Assembly: GCF_036345915.1 (NCBI RefSeq)
Contig: NZ_CP107785.1
Span: forward strand, 9,486,001-9,550,000
Source: Nocardia sp. NBC_00565
Lineage (GTDB): Bacteria; Actinomycetota; Actinomycetes; Mycobacteriales; Mycobacteriaceae
Length of the DNA stretch: 64,000 nucleotides
Direction: 5' to 3'
Below are positions 46,154 through 55,354 of this stretch, piece after piece. Both the position numbers and the translations under genes were made by a program. The notes beneath the pieces are model-generated. The model did no database searches and was not told the origin of the DNA. It saw only the letters and a program-made list of their open reading frames with translations. The first letter of the stretch is position 1, and each line of letters begins with the position of its first letter.

Positions 46154-46571
46154 GGCCGTTCTCCCTGGGGCATTCGACGGACTACAACTAGAGAAAACTT
46201 CTGGCAAACTAAAAGTTTACGTCCGTGCCTGCGGCGCGCGCCACGATCACGATGATTACTGTGCGGGCGATGTGCCAGCACTCGATGGTCAACCGGTCGA
46301 CGAGCCGGCGTAGTCGCGGTTCTCGATCAATTCGGTGAGTGGGAATCCGAGCAGGTCCTGATAGAAGCGGTCGTTCGTTCAACGTCACTGCTGATCAGCG
46401 CGGTGTGATGCAGGCCGCGTCCGGTGGGTTCGGCGCGCTGGCCCGGTGAGGCGGAGGTAGGTCTGGCGGAACCGCCGTGGCAGCGGCTGCGTCGGTCGAT
46501 GAATCTGTCGTCGCGGGCTCCGATGGTGTACTGCGCGGAACGGTCCCCTGACGGTGGATGGGCACCGAGGG
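46154..46571. other. Region upstream of car
   Basis: It holds the car promoter on the minus strand. AAACTT and AAGTTT flank 13 bases around 46194-46220 and could be an operator. It also contains the VOC remnant listed next. No intact gene is seen. Confidence 0.45.
46305..46430 (-). pseudogene. VOC/glyoxalase-superfamily remnant
   Basis: Minus-strand text GLHHTALISSDVERT is followed, after a frameshift, by RFYQDLLGFPLTELIENRDYAGS. Both match the first beta-alpha-beta module of vicinal-oxygen-chelate proteins, including the metal His in HHTAL. The frame then ends and no second module follows. It is a dead fragment between the pirin and car genes. Confidence 0.65.
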
Positions 46572-47339
46572 TCAGAACTGGACGCTGGCGTGCATTTCCC
46601 AGACCAGGATCTCGGCGGGCTCGCTCGCGGTGACCTGCTGGCCGCCAGTAGCGGTAAAGCGCACCGCGTCGCCGGTATGCAGCGGGCCGGCACCCTCCAG
46701 TGTCACCGCGCCGCGGGCCACGAACAGGTGCAGGAACGGCGCGTCGGGCAGGTGCTCCGACTGTCCTGGGGCGAGCCGCGCGGCGTACAGGGCCGCGTGC
46801 GAGTTCCGGATCCGGATCGCGGCGTGGCCGTCATGTTTGCGCATACCCGAGGCGACCGGCAGCAGACTACCGGACAGCAGTTCCGCCTCGATCTCCAGCT
46901 GCTCGTAACCGGGGGTGATACCGGCCTCGTCGGGCACCACCCACATCTGCACGAAGTGCACCGGGTCCTGGTGGACGTCGCCGCTGAGCCGCCACGAGTC
47001 GTTCTTCTCCGAGTGCAAGATGCCGGTGCCGGCGCTCATGCGCTGGGCCAGGCCGGGGTAGATCACGCCGTTGTGGCCGGTGGAGTCCTGGTGGACCAGC
47101 GAGCCCTCCAGCACCCACGTGACGATCTCCATGTCGCGGTGTGGATGGGTGTCGAACCCCGTACCGGGATCGACGATGTCGTCGTTGTTGACCAGCAGCA
47201 GCCCATGATGAGTGTTGGCCTGGTCGAAATGGTGGCCGAAGGAGAACGAGTGCTTGGAATCCAGCCAGCCGAAGTCGGACTTGAACCGGTCCTCGGCGCG
47301 GCGGATGTCGACGGTGGGAGTCAAGTCGATGGTGCTCAT
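46572..47339 (-). CDS. Pirin-like bicupin (YhaK type)
   Basis: From the ATG at 47339 (MSTIDLTPTVDIRRAEDRF) the product is 255 residues, shorter than the pirin at 38491, as in the YhaK group. The metal site reads FDTHPHRDMEIVTWV (His-x-His), VHQDST and ILHSEKND (His and Glu). HFVQMWVVPDEAG and a second cupin with APFLHLFVARGAVTLEG follow. The opening SKHSFSFGHHFD matches the family. These proteins may sense oxidants or oxidise flavonoids. No regulator is adjacent, and the gene appears to be monocistronic. The VOC remnant and car lie downstream. Confidence 0.9.
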   Translation of the reverse strand: MSTIDLTPTVDIRRAEDRFKSDFGWLDSKHSFSFGHHFDQANTHHGLLLVNNDDIVDPGTGFDTHPHRDMEIVTWVLEGSLVHQDSTGHNGVIYPGLAQRMSAGTGILHSEKNDSWRLSGDVHQDPVHFVQMWVVPDEAGITPGYEQLEIEAELLSGSLLPVASGMRKHDGHAAIRIRNSHAALYAARLAPGQSEHLPDAPFLHLFVARGAVTLEGAGPLHTGDAVRFTATGGQQVTASEPAEILVWEMHASVQF

Positions 47340-47757
47340 GAGGTGCCCTCCTCCAAGATCGGTGCCGGCCTGATCGCCGACCCGCAATTTGGTTTCCATG
47401 GAAACTAACCCGCGTCGGAGCGGAACTATTTCCGCCAGCGATCACGCCGCATCTGGTTGTCGTCATCAACGACGACGGCTCCACGGCTGGATCGGCATCA
47501 GGATCGCCAGGACCTCGAGCGCGATCGAGACCGTTGACCTCCGGATCAGGACATGCGCGGACGGCGCCCAGGCACGGCGGCATGCACCGAAGCGATGTCG
47601 GCGCGACCTTCCTGGGTTTCGCCTCAACCGCATAGGACAGACCGGCGTTGCTGTGCGGCCTGCCGACATTGTTTCGGCGATATTCTTGGGATAAGTCTTT
47701 GAGAGGTGAGCAGTGGTGCTTTGCCATGGGCTTGGATGGGATGAATCGGTGTAGTCG
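47340..47757. other. Divergent intergenic region
   Basis: It separates the pirin-like gene (minus) from the kinase-LuxR gene (plus). No supported gene is seen; overlapping frames on both strands are Arg-rich without family resemblance. It should hold both promoters. Confidence 0.5.
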
Positions 47758-50700
47758 ATGACCGATGCCGATCCCTTCGCGACGCAACGCGACGTGTCAG
47801 GTTCGGTCGTGGCGGAGCTGGCGGCGGCCGGGTTCGACGACGCCGTGGAGATCGGCCGTGGCGGTTTCGGTGCTGTCTATCGCTGCACGCAGGCCTCGCT
47901 CGACCGCGTGGTGGCGGTCAAGGTGCTCACCGCCGATCTCGACGAGGACAATCGGGCGCGGTTCTTCCGCGAGCAGCGCGCAGCGGGCAGGCTGACCGGA
48001 CATCCCAATATCGTGCATGTCCTGCAGGCCGGTGCCACCGGCAACGGTCGACCTTTCATCGTGATGCCGTACTACCCGCAGGGCTCTCTCGACGCGCGGA
48101 TCCGCTGTGACGGGCCGCTGGAACTGGAGGAAGCGCTGCGGCTGGGTGTGAAGATGGCCGGGGCTCTCGAGACGGCGCGTCGCTTCGGGGTTCTCCATCG
48201 CGACGTCAAACCTGCGAATATTCTTTTCACCGATTACGACGAGCCGACGCTGGTGGACTTCGGAATCGCTCATATCGCGGGCGGGTTCGTCACCGGTACC
48301 GGCATCATCACCGGTACACCGGCCTTCACCGCTCCGGAAGTGATCGCCGGCGAGGCGCCGGGTCCCGCCGCGGATGTCTACGGCCTGGGCGCGACGTTGT
48401 TCGCCGCGATCACCGGCCATGCTGCCTTCGAACGTCGTAGCGGTGAGCAGTTGGTGGCCCAGTTCCTCAGGATCACCTCCGAGCCGGTTCCGGACCTGCG
48501 GGAGCACGGCATTTCCGAGGGTGTCGGTGCCATCATCGAAGGCGCCATGTCCAGCGACCCGGGCACCCGCCCTTCTGCCCTGGAACTGGGTGAACAACTG
48601 CGAGCATCCCAGCGCCGCCATGGTTTCGCTGTCGATGACCTGGCCGTTTACACCCCGCCCTCAGCCGAGCACGGGCCCATGCCACCCAAACCTAGGAAGT
48701 CCTCCTCGACCGGATCGCATCGACGCTGGCCGTCGGAGACTTCTTCGGGTTCGGGCCGACTGGGCAGGCTTCCGTTGGAACTGACCAGTTTCGTCGATCG
48801 GCGCACGGAGCTGACCGAAGCGACGAACTCGTTGTCGGCTTCGCGGTTGGTGACGTTGACCGGGATCGGCGGGGTGGGTAAGACGCGGCTGGCGGTGCGG
48901 GTCGCGACCAGTGCGCAGCGGAATTTCGCCGACGGTGTGGCTTTTGTGGAGCTGGGCGAGCTGCGTGACGAGTCGTTGCTGGTGGGCCTCGTGGCGGGTG
49001 CGCTGGGATTGCAGGACCGGTCGGTGCGGCCGATACGCGAGGTACTCGTCGAGTTCCTTACCGATCGGGAATTGCTGCTTGTGCTGGACAATTGCGAGCA
49101 AATGGTGGCCGCAGTAGCGGAGCTCGCCGAATCGCTGCTTCGCGCATGTCCTGGGTTCCGGATTCTCGCGACGAGTCGTGAGCCGATCGGCCTCGACGGG
49201 GAAGTGGTATTGCCGCTTCACCCGCTCGCCGTGCCCGATCCGGATCGGCTACCGAGGAGCCTGTCCCGCAACGACGCGATGAGGTTGTTCGCCGAACGGG
49301 CTGCCACGGCTGTCGCGGGGTTCGAGATCACTGAGGACAACAAGGTCACCATCGCACGGATCTGTCGGCGGCTGGACGGCTTGCCGTTGCCGATCGAGCT
49401 GGCGACGGCCCGGTTGCGGGCGATGTCGCCCGAGCAGATACTGCAGCGATTGACCGACCGGTTCGCATTGCTGACCCGCGGCACCAGGAGCGCCCCGCCC
49501 CGGCAACAGACGTTGCGTATGTGTATCGACTGGAGCCACGACCTGTGTACACCGGCCGAACAACGATTGTGGGCCCAGCTGTCGGTGTTCGCCGGCAGCT
49601 TCGAGCTCGATGCCGCCCAATTCGTCTGTGGCGAGGATCTTGCGGCGGCGGAGCTTCTCGATACAGTCGGCTTCCTCATCGACAAGTCGATCCTGATACG
49701 GGAGGAGTCGGGTACCGCAGTGCGCTTCCGAATGCTCGACACTGTGCGCGAGTACGGCCGCGAAAAGGCTCGGCAGACCGGCGAATACCTCGAAATTTGC
49801 CGCCGCCACCGCGACTGGTATGAACGGCTGGCGCTCGAAGCGAACGCCGACTGGACCAGTCCCCGAGCCCTCGAGTGGATCACCAGGTTGCGTCGGGAGC
49901 AACCAAACCTGCGACAAGCACTCGAATTCTGCCTATCCGACAACCCCGAAGCCGGAATCCGGATCGCCGCCGCTCTTTTGCCCTTCTGGTCGTCCCACGG
50001 CTCACTCAGTGAGGGGCGCTACTGGCTGGACCGCCTTCTGGCACGCCGCACCGGCAAGGTCACGGTCGACCAAGCCGCAGCGATATACGCCGCCTGCAAC
50101 GCTGCAGCAGTACAGGCCGACCTTCCCGCAGTGGCCGCGCTGGTGCGCGAAGGGCGAGCGCTCGTCGAGCAGACGACCGACCCCCTAGCCCGCGCGCACA
50201 TCGACTACGCGGAAGGACTCCTCGCCCTCTACAGCGGGAACCCTTCCGACGCCCACCCAAATCTGGAGAAAGCCATTCAGGTGTATGCCGAACGCGGCAA
50301 CCTCCTCTTCCGAGTCAGCGCCTTGACATACCTGGGTTTCTCCTACGAACTGCGCAACAACACCTCCCGGGCAATCGAGGTTTATGAGGACGCGCTCGCG
50401 ATCACCAAAAGGCACGGAGAAACGGTGTACCAGTCATACCTGCTGTGGTCGCTTGCCGTTGCGTTGTGGCGGCAGGGCGACCCCGCACGGGCGACTCGAC
50501 TACTCGCCCAGGCACTGCGGGTGAGCCGGACGATGGACGACCGCATCAACATCAGCATGTGCCTACAGACACTGGCATGGATTGCCGCCGAAGAAGAGAA
50601 CCCTGAGCGTGCGGTCGTGTTGACCGCGGCCGCGGAGCAGATCGGCCGATCAGTGGGCACTGCACCAATAGTGTTCTCGGAGTTGCTCGTCCATCAAGAG

Positions 50701-51066
50701 GAAAGCGAGCGCCGGATTCGACGGGCAGTAAAAGAGCAGACCTACGCCGCAGCCCAGCGGGAGGGGGCCGCGCTCAGTCTCGACGCCGCGATCGCCTATG
50801 CCCTGGGGGAACACGTCTCGTCTGCGCAAGTGGACACTGCTGGTAGCAAACTGACCAAACGCGAGCGTGAAGTCGCCGAACTGGTTGCCGAAGGACTGAC
50901 CAACAGACAGATCGCCGCTCGTCTGGTGATCTCGCCACGCACCGCAGATGGACACCTCGAACACCTGCTGACCAAATTGGGGTTCACCTCGCGGGCACAG
51001 ATCGCGGCATGGATCGCGGCATCGCGACACAACCCCCCGGAAATACCCCGGGCTATCGATCAGTGA
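47758..51066 (+). CDS. Ser/Thr kinase-NB-ARC-LuxR regulator (PknK-like)
   Basis: The protein has 1102 residues. An active-looking kinase comes first: IGRGGFGAVYRC, VAVK (Lys55), HRDVKPANIL (Asp149) and DFG (167). The opening closely follows PknK of Mycobacterium tuberculosis. A Ser-rich linker precedes an AfsR/NB-ARC-type NTPase (LTGIGGVGKTRLA, about 365; LLVLDNCEQMV; ILATSREPIG), a helical TPR-like region, and a LuxR HTH (KLTKREREVAELVAEGLTNRQIAARL, from about 1032). Kinase and DNA-binding output are thus on one chain. It may phosphorylate itself or partners and then control promoters. No membrane segment is seen. M. tuberculosis PknK uses a different (MalT-like) ATPase middle, so this is an alternative build. 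Confidence 0.88.
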   Translation: MTDADPFATQRDVSGSVVAELAAAGFDDAVEIGRGGFGAVYRCTQASLDRVVAVKVLTADLDEDNRARFFREQRAAGRLTGHPNIVHVLQAGATGNGRPFIVMPYYPQGSLDARIRCDGPLELEEALRLGVKMAGALETARRFGVLHRDVKPANILFTDYDEPTLVDFGIAHIAGGFVTGTGIITGTPAFTAPEVIAGEAPGPAADVYGLGATLFAAITGHAAFERRSGEQLVAQFLRITSEPVPDLREHGISEGVGAIIEGAMSSDPGTRPSALELGEQLRASQRRHGFAVDDLAVYTPPSAEHGPMPPKPRKSSSTGSHRRWPSETSSGSGRLGRLPLELTSFVDRRTELTEATNSLSASRLVTLTGIGGVGKTRLAVRVATSAQRNFADGVAFVELGELRDESLLVGLVAGALGLQDRSVRPIREVLVEFLTDRELLLVLDNCEQMVAAVAELAESLLRACPGFRILATSREPIGLDGEVVLPLHPLAVPDPDRLPRSLSRNDAMRLFAERAATAVAGFEITEDNKVTIARICRRLDGLPLPIELATARLRAMSPEQILQRLTDRFALLTRGTRSAPPRQQTLRMCIDWSHDLCTPAEQRLWAQLSVFAGSFELDAAQFVCGEDLAAAELLDTVGFLIDKSILIREESGTAVRFRMLDTVREYGREKARQTGEYLEICRRHRDWYERLALEANADWTSPRALEWITRLRREQPNLRQALEFCLSDNPEAGIRIAAALLPFWSSHGSLSEGRYWLDRLLARRTGKVTVDQAAAIYAACNAAAVQADLPAVAALVREGRALVEQTTDPLARAHIDYAEGLLALYSGNPSDAHPNLEKAIQVYAERGNLLFRVSALTYLGFSYELRNNTSRAIEVYEDALAITKRHGETVYQSYLLWSLAVALWRQGDPARATRLLAQALRVSRTMDDRINISMCLQTLAWIAAEEENPERAVVLTAAAEQIGRSVGTAPIVFSELLVHQEESERRIRRAVKEQTYAAAQREGAALSLDAAIAYALGEHVSSAQVDTAGSKLTKREREVAELVAEGLTNRQIAARLVISPRTADGHLEHLLTKLGFTSRAQIAAWIAASRHNPPEIPRAIDQ

Positions 51067-51270
51067 GATCTCTCATCGCTTCGAACGAGTTGCCTTCACG
51101 ATCGGCCGCGAGGTTCGGCGAAACACATTGGCTCACAACCGGGCTGCTACGAAGCCGACTGCCCCAGCGGCGAATGGACCGGCGGCTGGACCCGCAACCG
51201 CGCCCTGTGGACCCTGCAGATCCTGCTCGGCCTGTTCTTCATCATCGCCTCCGGCGGGCCGAAGCTCGTT

Positions 51271-51567
51271 ATGCCCAACGCCCTGACCGACAACGCCCCC
51301 GAGAATCTGACCATCCCCCTCGGGCTGCTCATCTTCATCGGAGTTGCGGAGGTCGCGGGCGGTATCGGCCTGATGGTGCCACGGCTCAGTGCCCTGGCTG
51401 CCGCGGGTCTGTCCGTTCTCACCGTGCTCGCCGCCGGGACGCAGGCTTTCATCGCCGACAAGCCCTTGATGGGGATCTTCCCACTGGTGCTCGCCGCGAT
51501 CTTCGCCTGGATCGCCTACGAGCGCCGCGCCACCATCACCGATCTGCGCAACTCGCTCTCGCGATGA
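51271..51567 (+). CDS. DoxX-like membrane protein, 5' end uncertain
   Basis: Residues from the ATG at 51271 (MPNALTDNAPENLTIPLGLLIFIGVAEVAGG) form three membrane helices typical of DoxX-like small integral proteins. The reading frame stays open upstream and reads NRALWTLQILLGLFFIIASGGPKLV, which is clearly the missing first helix, yet no ATG, GTG or TTG is found before it. The real start has therefore been lost or is an unusual codon. If translation begins at 51271, one helix is gone. DoxX-family proteins link to thiol and redox balance. It lies downstream of the kinase gene and ends before a long hairpin. Confidence 0.6.
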   Translation: MPNALTDNAPENLTIPLGLLIFIGVAEVAGGIGLMVPRLSALAAAGLSVLTVLAAGTQAFIADKPLMGIFPLVLAAIFAWIAYERRATITDLRNSLSR

Positions 51568-51580
51568 CAAATCCATACCT

Positions 51581-51621
51581 ACGACCGGCGATCGGTGGCT
51601 CACCCACCGATCGCCGGTCGT
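51581..51621. terminator. 18-bp perfect stem-loop
   Basis: ACGACCGGCGATCGGTGG and its exact complement flank a five-base loop, 14 bases beyond the DoxX stop. No T-run follows. The convergent DHFR-like gene ends about 110 bases away, so it may serve both. Confidence 0.8.
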
Positions 51622-51733
51622 GCGTTCTCGGATCGATCGCCCGTCGGGTTGGCGGCGATCGATCCAGCGGCCATCTGGTCCGCGCGGCGGTGACGGTCGC
51701 ACTCGAGCGCGGGCTGGGGCGGTTGACGGGGCG

Positions 51734-52285
51734 TTAGTCGGCCACGTAGCGCAGCATCACCACCTTGTTGAAGTGCTTCGTCTCGGCCAGCCGGAGCTGG
51801 ATTCGCTTGTCCAGCAACGGAAACAGCGGCGTGCCGCCGCCGACGAGCACCGGATAGAGGAACAGCCAGTACTCGTCGATGAGCCCGTGCGGCATCAGCG
51901 AGGCCCCGAGGTTCGCGCCGCCGACCTCCATCACGCCGTCGCCTCCGGCCTTGAGCCTGCGGACCTCATCGACCGCGTTCTCACTGACCAGGGTGCTGTT
52001 CCAGTGGACCTCGGTGAGCGTCCGGGAGAAGACGACCTTGGGCTTGTCGGTCCAGAGCCGACCGAACTCGCGCTCGATGCGCGGCGCGTCCTCGGGCACG
52101 TGCGGCCAGTACTCGGCCATCAGCTCGTACAGGCGACGACCGTGCAGCGAGACTTCGATCTCGCGGTACCTGTCGTTATGGAACTGGTGCAGCTCCTCGT
52201 CCGGGATCGTCCAGTCGATGCTGCCGTCGCGGTCGTTGACGTAGCCGTCCACCGACACGCCGAACGAGTAGATCAGTTTCCTCAT
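51734..52285 (-). CDS. Dihydrofolate-reductase/RibD-C family protein
   Basis: The protein has 183 residues. It opens with KLIYSFGVSVDGYVNDRDGSIDW, the nucleotide-fold first strand with an SxDGY motif, and has HGRRLYELM and GGANLGASLMPHGLIDEYWLFLYPVLVGGGTPLF, the NADPH-binding and C-terminal signatures of the RibD-C/YyaP branch of the DHFR superfamily. These proteins reduce pteridine- or flavin-like substrates with NADPH; stand-alone members are mostly unassigned. It is probably cytoplasmic. Nothing nearby suggests a pathway. Confidence 0.88.
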   Translation of the reverse strand: MRKLIYSFGVSVDGYVNDRDGSIDWTIPDEELHQFHNDRYREIEVSLHGRRLYELMAEYWPHVPEDAPRIEREFGRLWTDKPKVVFSRTLTEVHWNSTLVSENAVDEVRRLKAGGDGVMEVGGANLGASLMPHGLIDEYWLFLYPVLVGGGTPLFPLLDKRIQLRLAETKHFNKVVMLRYVAD

Positions 52286-52497
52286 GACTGAGTAGACTTC
52301 CCGGCCGCGGAGAACTCATCGGACAAGGACGAATGAACCGTCACGGGTTTGGGGCGGTTTGGGGCCGCTTCCTTTCTCGAGGAAGATGGTCATCGTATCG
52401 AAGCGTTACCCCCTCGCGTGCCTGCTTGCCGCTGCGGCCACCGCGAATTCAGTTGTTTCACACGCAAACTCAGCAGAATCGTGCGGTGGCTGCTCCA

Positions 52498-52749
52498 CTA
52501 CCAGCAGCCACGCCGAATACCCGGATCGCGGAGTGGATGGATGCGGTAGTTGCGGTGCGGCGCACCGAATTCCAGGCCGTTCTCATCGAGGGCGTTGCTG
52601 ATCGTCAGCCGTCTGCCAGCAAAAACGAAACTGACCGCGACCATGCCATCGGCGACATCGCCACCCGCCCATTCAAGCAGCTCGACAGCTGTCAGCTGCT
52701 GGCCTTCGAAGACCGCCAACTCGGGCAGAGCGTCGTGCCGCCAACCCAA
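52498..52749 (-). CDS. Small hypothetical protein near integrase remnant
   Basis: The 83-residue frame reads LAVFEGQQLTAVELLEWAGGDVADGMVAVSFVFAGRRLTISNALDENGLEF, which has the alternating beta pattern of a folded protein and GC-rich third positions. I do not recognise the family. A counterpart on the plus strand overlaps it but reads poorly. It could be a complete small protein or the leftover of a larger one in the old integration site. Confidence 0.45.
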   Translation of the reverse strand: MGWRHDALPELAVFEGQQLTAVELLEWAGGDVADGMVAVSFVFAGRRLTISNALDENGLEFGAPHRNYRIHPLRDPGIRRGCW

Positions 52750-52754
52750 AGGAC

Positions 52755-53039
52755 AAGGTTCCGCTCGTGTTTCCCGGCCGGGGTGGAGTGCTCCGCGATC
52801 CGTACAACTTCAACAGGACATGGCGGGACGCACGCGGCACTCTGTACAAGGATGTGACTCAGTACACATTCCGGAAGACAGTCGCGACGCTGATCGCTGA
52901 GGTGTCGGATTCGAAAACGGCCGCGAAGCAGTTGGGGCAGTCTCGTGAGGGCATCACGGAGCGGCATTACATCGTCTCGCCGGAGCAGGCACCGGACTCA
53001 TCGGCCGTGCTGGAGCTGGGGCTAGGCACGGCCAGCTGA
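52755..53039 (+). pseudogene. C-terminal fragment of tyrosine recombinase (integrase)
   Basis: The text PLVFPGRGGVLRDPYNFNRTWRD, then YTFRKTVATLIAE, KQLGQSREGITERHYI is the catalytic end of a phage-type integrase. The Arg of FRKTVAT and the Tyr of ERHY are kept, but the His before the Arg is Tyr (YTFRK instead of HxFR) and the His of LGH is Gln (LGQS). The N-terminal half is absent. It reads toward tRNA-Lys and ends about 100 bases from that gene's 3' end, where such integrases insert. The fragment is inactive. Confidence 0.8.
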
Positions 53040-53137
53040 GGAACCATCGGTGGTCACTTTTTGGTGTTCTTTTGGTGACGGTCCGGCAGAGCGGAACAAG
53101 CCCGAGCATAGTATCGGGCCTGACCTGCTAATTTGAG

Positions 53138-53210
<73 letters not shown>

Positions 53211-53529
53211 TTGTCTTGCGGTGCTCCGTGTTCCGGTGCGGGACAGACATTAACAGGCCGAGCGGCCAGAAGTGAAATCGATATCTGAGTGGTCGTGATG
53301 GCGAGTCGATCGGCGGTGTTAACGCGGGGCGGGGCGGAAGTGATCTAACCCCTGGAACTCGCCTGTGGCGGAGTGGTGTTCGCGTTTGACCGGGCCTGCC
53401 GAGCTGGCAGAATAGGTCAAGCGTGGTCTTGCTACCCAACTCCGTCAGCGCTGCGGGAGGAGCGTGGTCGGTTGGATCCGAAGCCATCGGTGCGCTGGTG
53501 CGGCATCGGGACTTGAAACGGGGTTGGAA
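53211..53529. other. Intergenic, tRNA-Lys / L,D-transpeptidase
   Basis: It holds the divergent promoters of tRNA-Lys (minus) and the transpeptidase (plus). A minus-strand frame crosses the tRNA and is not real. A longer open frame upstream of the transpeptidase start lacks homology. Confidence 0.5.
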
Positions 53530-54741
53530 ATGAGCGTTCGTCAGGGTCGACATCGGTTGATGTGCAAGATCACCGGACCTGTAGTCGTAATCGCGGTGTT
53601 CGCGCTGGCCTTGACGGCGTGCTCGTCGTCGGCCGCCGAAACCTCATCGGTCGCCATCGACCGCAATCCGATCACCGAATTGATGAAGCCCAAGCTGTTG
53701 TCCCCGGTCAGGAATGGTGACATGGGGGTTTCGCCGGGCGTTCCGATGACCTTCAAGGTCGATGACGGCAAGTTCACGAATGTGACGTTGACCAGCCCGC
53801 AGGGCGTTTCGATCGGCGGCAAGCTGGCCGCCGACGGGCGCTCCTGGGAGACCACCGAGGTGCTCGGCTACGGCAAGACCTACCAGCTCAAGGCCGATGC
53901 GATCGGTCTCGGCGGGGCGAATTCCACCGTGCTGAGCTTCACCACCAGCTCGCCGGACAGTCAGACCAAGCCGTTCCTGCTGCCCGGCGAGGGAGAAGTG
54001 GTCGGCATCGGTCAGCCGGTGGCGGTGCAGTTCGACGAGAACATCCCGGACCGCAAGGCCGCGCAGAATGCGATCAAGGTCACCACCGAGCCGCCGGTCG
54101 AGGGCGCGTTCTACTGGGTGAACAACCGTGAGGTCCGGTGGCGGCCGGAGCACTTCTGGGCGCCGGGCACCAAGGTCACCATCGACGTGAACGTCTACGG
54201 TCGTGATCTCGGCAACGGACTGTTCGGCCAGGACAACATCCATTCCTTCTTCACCGTCGGCGACGCGACGATCTTCACCGCGGACGACGACACCAAAGAG
54301 GTGACGGTGGAGATGAACGGCCAGGTCGTGCGGACCATGCCGACCTCGATGGGCAAGGACAGCACGCCCACCGATAACGGCATCTACATCGTCGGCGACC
54401 GCTTCGACCGCATCATCATGGACTCCTCGACCTACGGCGTCGCGGTGAACTCGCCGAACGGCTACAAGACGCCGGTCGACTACGCGACCCGAATCTCCTA
54501 CTCCGGCATCTTCTTTCACTCCGCGCCGTGGTCGGTCGGTGCGCAGGGCTACTCGAACACCAGCCACGGCTGCCTGAATCTGAGCCCGGCGAACGCGCTG
54601 TGGGTATTGCAGAACGCCAAGCGCGGCGACATCACCATCGTCAAGAACACGGTGGGCGGCACCTTGTCGGGTGTGGACGGTTTGGGCGACTGGAACATTC
54701 CGTGGCCGGAATGGAAGACGGGCAACGCCGACAACAGCTGA
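53530..54741 (+). CDS. L,D-transpeptidase lipoprotein
   Basis: From the ATG at 53530 the product is 403 residues. A lipoprotein signal ends in the lipobox LTACSS, so the protein is anchored outside the membrane. Two Ig-like domains follow ([29 protein letters not shown]), then the YkuD domain with [14 protein letters not shown] near residue 345, where His and Cys form the active site (Cys about 348). It makes 3-3 crosslinks in peptidoglycan, the main crosslink in this order, and resembles mycobacterial Ldt proteins of the LdtA/LdtB type. The start is set by the signal peptide; the frame upstream is open but not homologous. A terminator follows closely. Confidence 0.93.
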   Translation: MSVRQGRHRLMCKITGPVVVIAVFALALTACSSSAAETSSVAIDRNPITELMKPKLLSPVRNGDMGVSPGVPMTFKVDDGKFTNVTLTSPQGVSIGGKLAADGRSWETTEVLGYGKTYQLKADAIGLGGANSTVLSFTTSSPDSQTKPFLLPGEGEVVGIGQPVAVQFDENIPDRKAAQNAIKVTTEPPVEGAFYWVNNREVRWRPEHFWAPGTKVTIDVNVYGRDLGNGLFGQDNIHSFFTVGDATIFTADDDTKEVTVEMNGQVVRTMPTSMGKDSTPTDNGIYIVGDRFDRIIMDSSTYGVAVNSPNGYKTPVDYATRISYSGIFFHSAPWSVGAQGYSNTSHGCLNLSPANALWVLQNAKRGDITIVKNTVGGTLSGVDGLGDWNIPWPEWKTGNADNS

Positions 54742-54753
54742 GTGGTCGGATAG

Positions 54754-54793
54754 TGAGAAAAGGCCCCAGCTTTGCCGCTAGGGCCTTTTCTCA
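54754..54793. terminator. Bidirectional terminator
   Basis: TGAGAAAAGGCCC and its exact complement flank a 14-base loop, between the transpeptidase and the convergent small secreted gene. The stop of the latter lies inside the second arm. Confidence 0.85.
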
Positions 54794-55096
54794 AGGAATG
54801 ACCGGCCCTGCCGTGCCCGCGCAGCTGAGCGTCCCGCCGACCGCGCTGCCGATCGCGGCGCACAACAACGGGCCGCCGAACAGCAGCGACTCGAAGCCCG
54901 CCATCGCCGCGCCGGCCGAACCCGTGCCCGAGGAGCCGGTGGTGGTGACCCCGCCCGCCGATCCGGTGGTGAGGTTGCTCGAGCCCGTGCTGGATCCGGT
55001 GCCGGGCTCGACCGCGATATCCGCGGTCGCGGTACCGGTGGCGCCGGTGAGCAGAGTTGCGCCGACAAAAGCTGCGATTACCGCGGAACGCATCAC
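54791..55096 (-). CDS. Small secreted low-complexity protein
   Basis: The 101-residue product has a signal peptide (SAVIAAFVGATLLTGATGTATA) followed by a Gly/Ser/Thr-rich middle (GTGSSTGSSNLTTGSAGG) and a C-terminal hydrophobic segment GFESLLFGGPLLCAAIGSAVGGTLSCAGTAGP with two Cys that could pair. It resembles many Nocardia small exported proteins and shares low-complexity wording with the excalibur protein at 38030. No function is known. The gene converges with the transpeptidase. Confidence 0.7.
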   Translation of the reverse strand: MMRSAVIAAFVGATLLTGATGTATADIAVEPGTGSSTGSSNLTTGSAGGVTTTGSSGTGSAGAAMAGFESLLFGGPLLCAAIGSAVGGTLSCAGTAGPVIP

Positions 55097-55354
55097 GAAC
55101 TTGGTGTCTTTCTGATCAGTCGGGGTGGTGTCCTTGCGATACCGCCCTTGTGCCCGCAGTCTACGGAGTGAAACGAGGGTATGTCACATAATCGGCCGAG
55201 TCTTCCGCAGCCGTGGATGCGGAGTCCCGACAGTCAAGAAATCGACTGCCGCACAAAAGAAACGGGCCCGAGAGGTCCGATGTGATCGGGACGGTTGGCA
55301 CTGTTCAGCGCTAATAGCCTGGATCACGCCATCCTGAGCGGTCTCCAGTCCGGT

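Noticed and set aside
47389..47694. Plus-strand frame before the kinase gene
   Set aside because: It is Arg-rich, overlaps an equally open antisense frame and matches no family.
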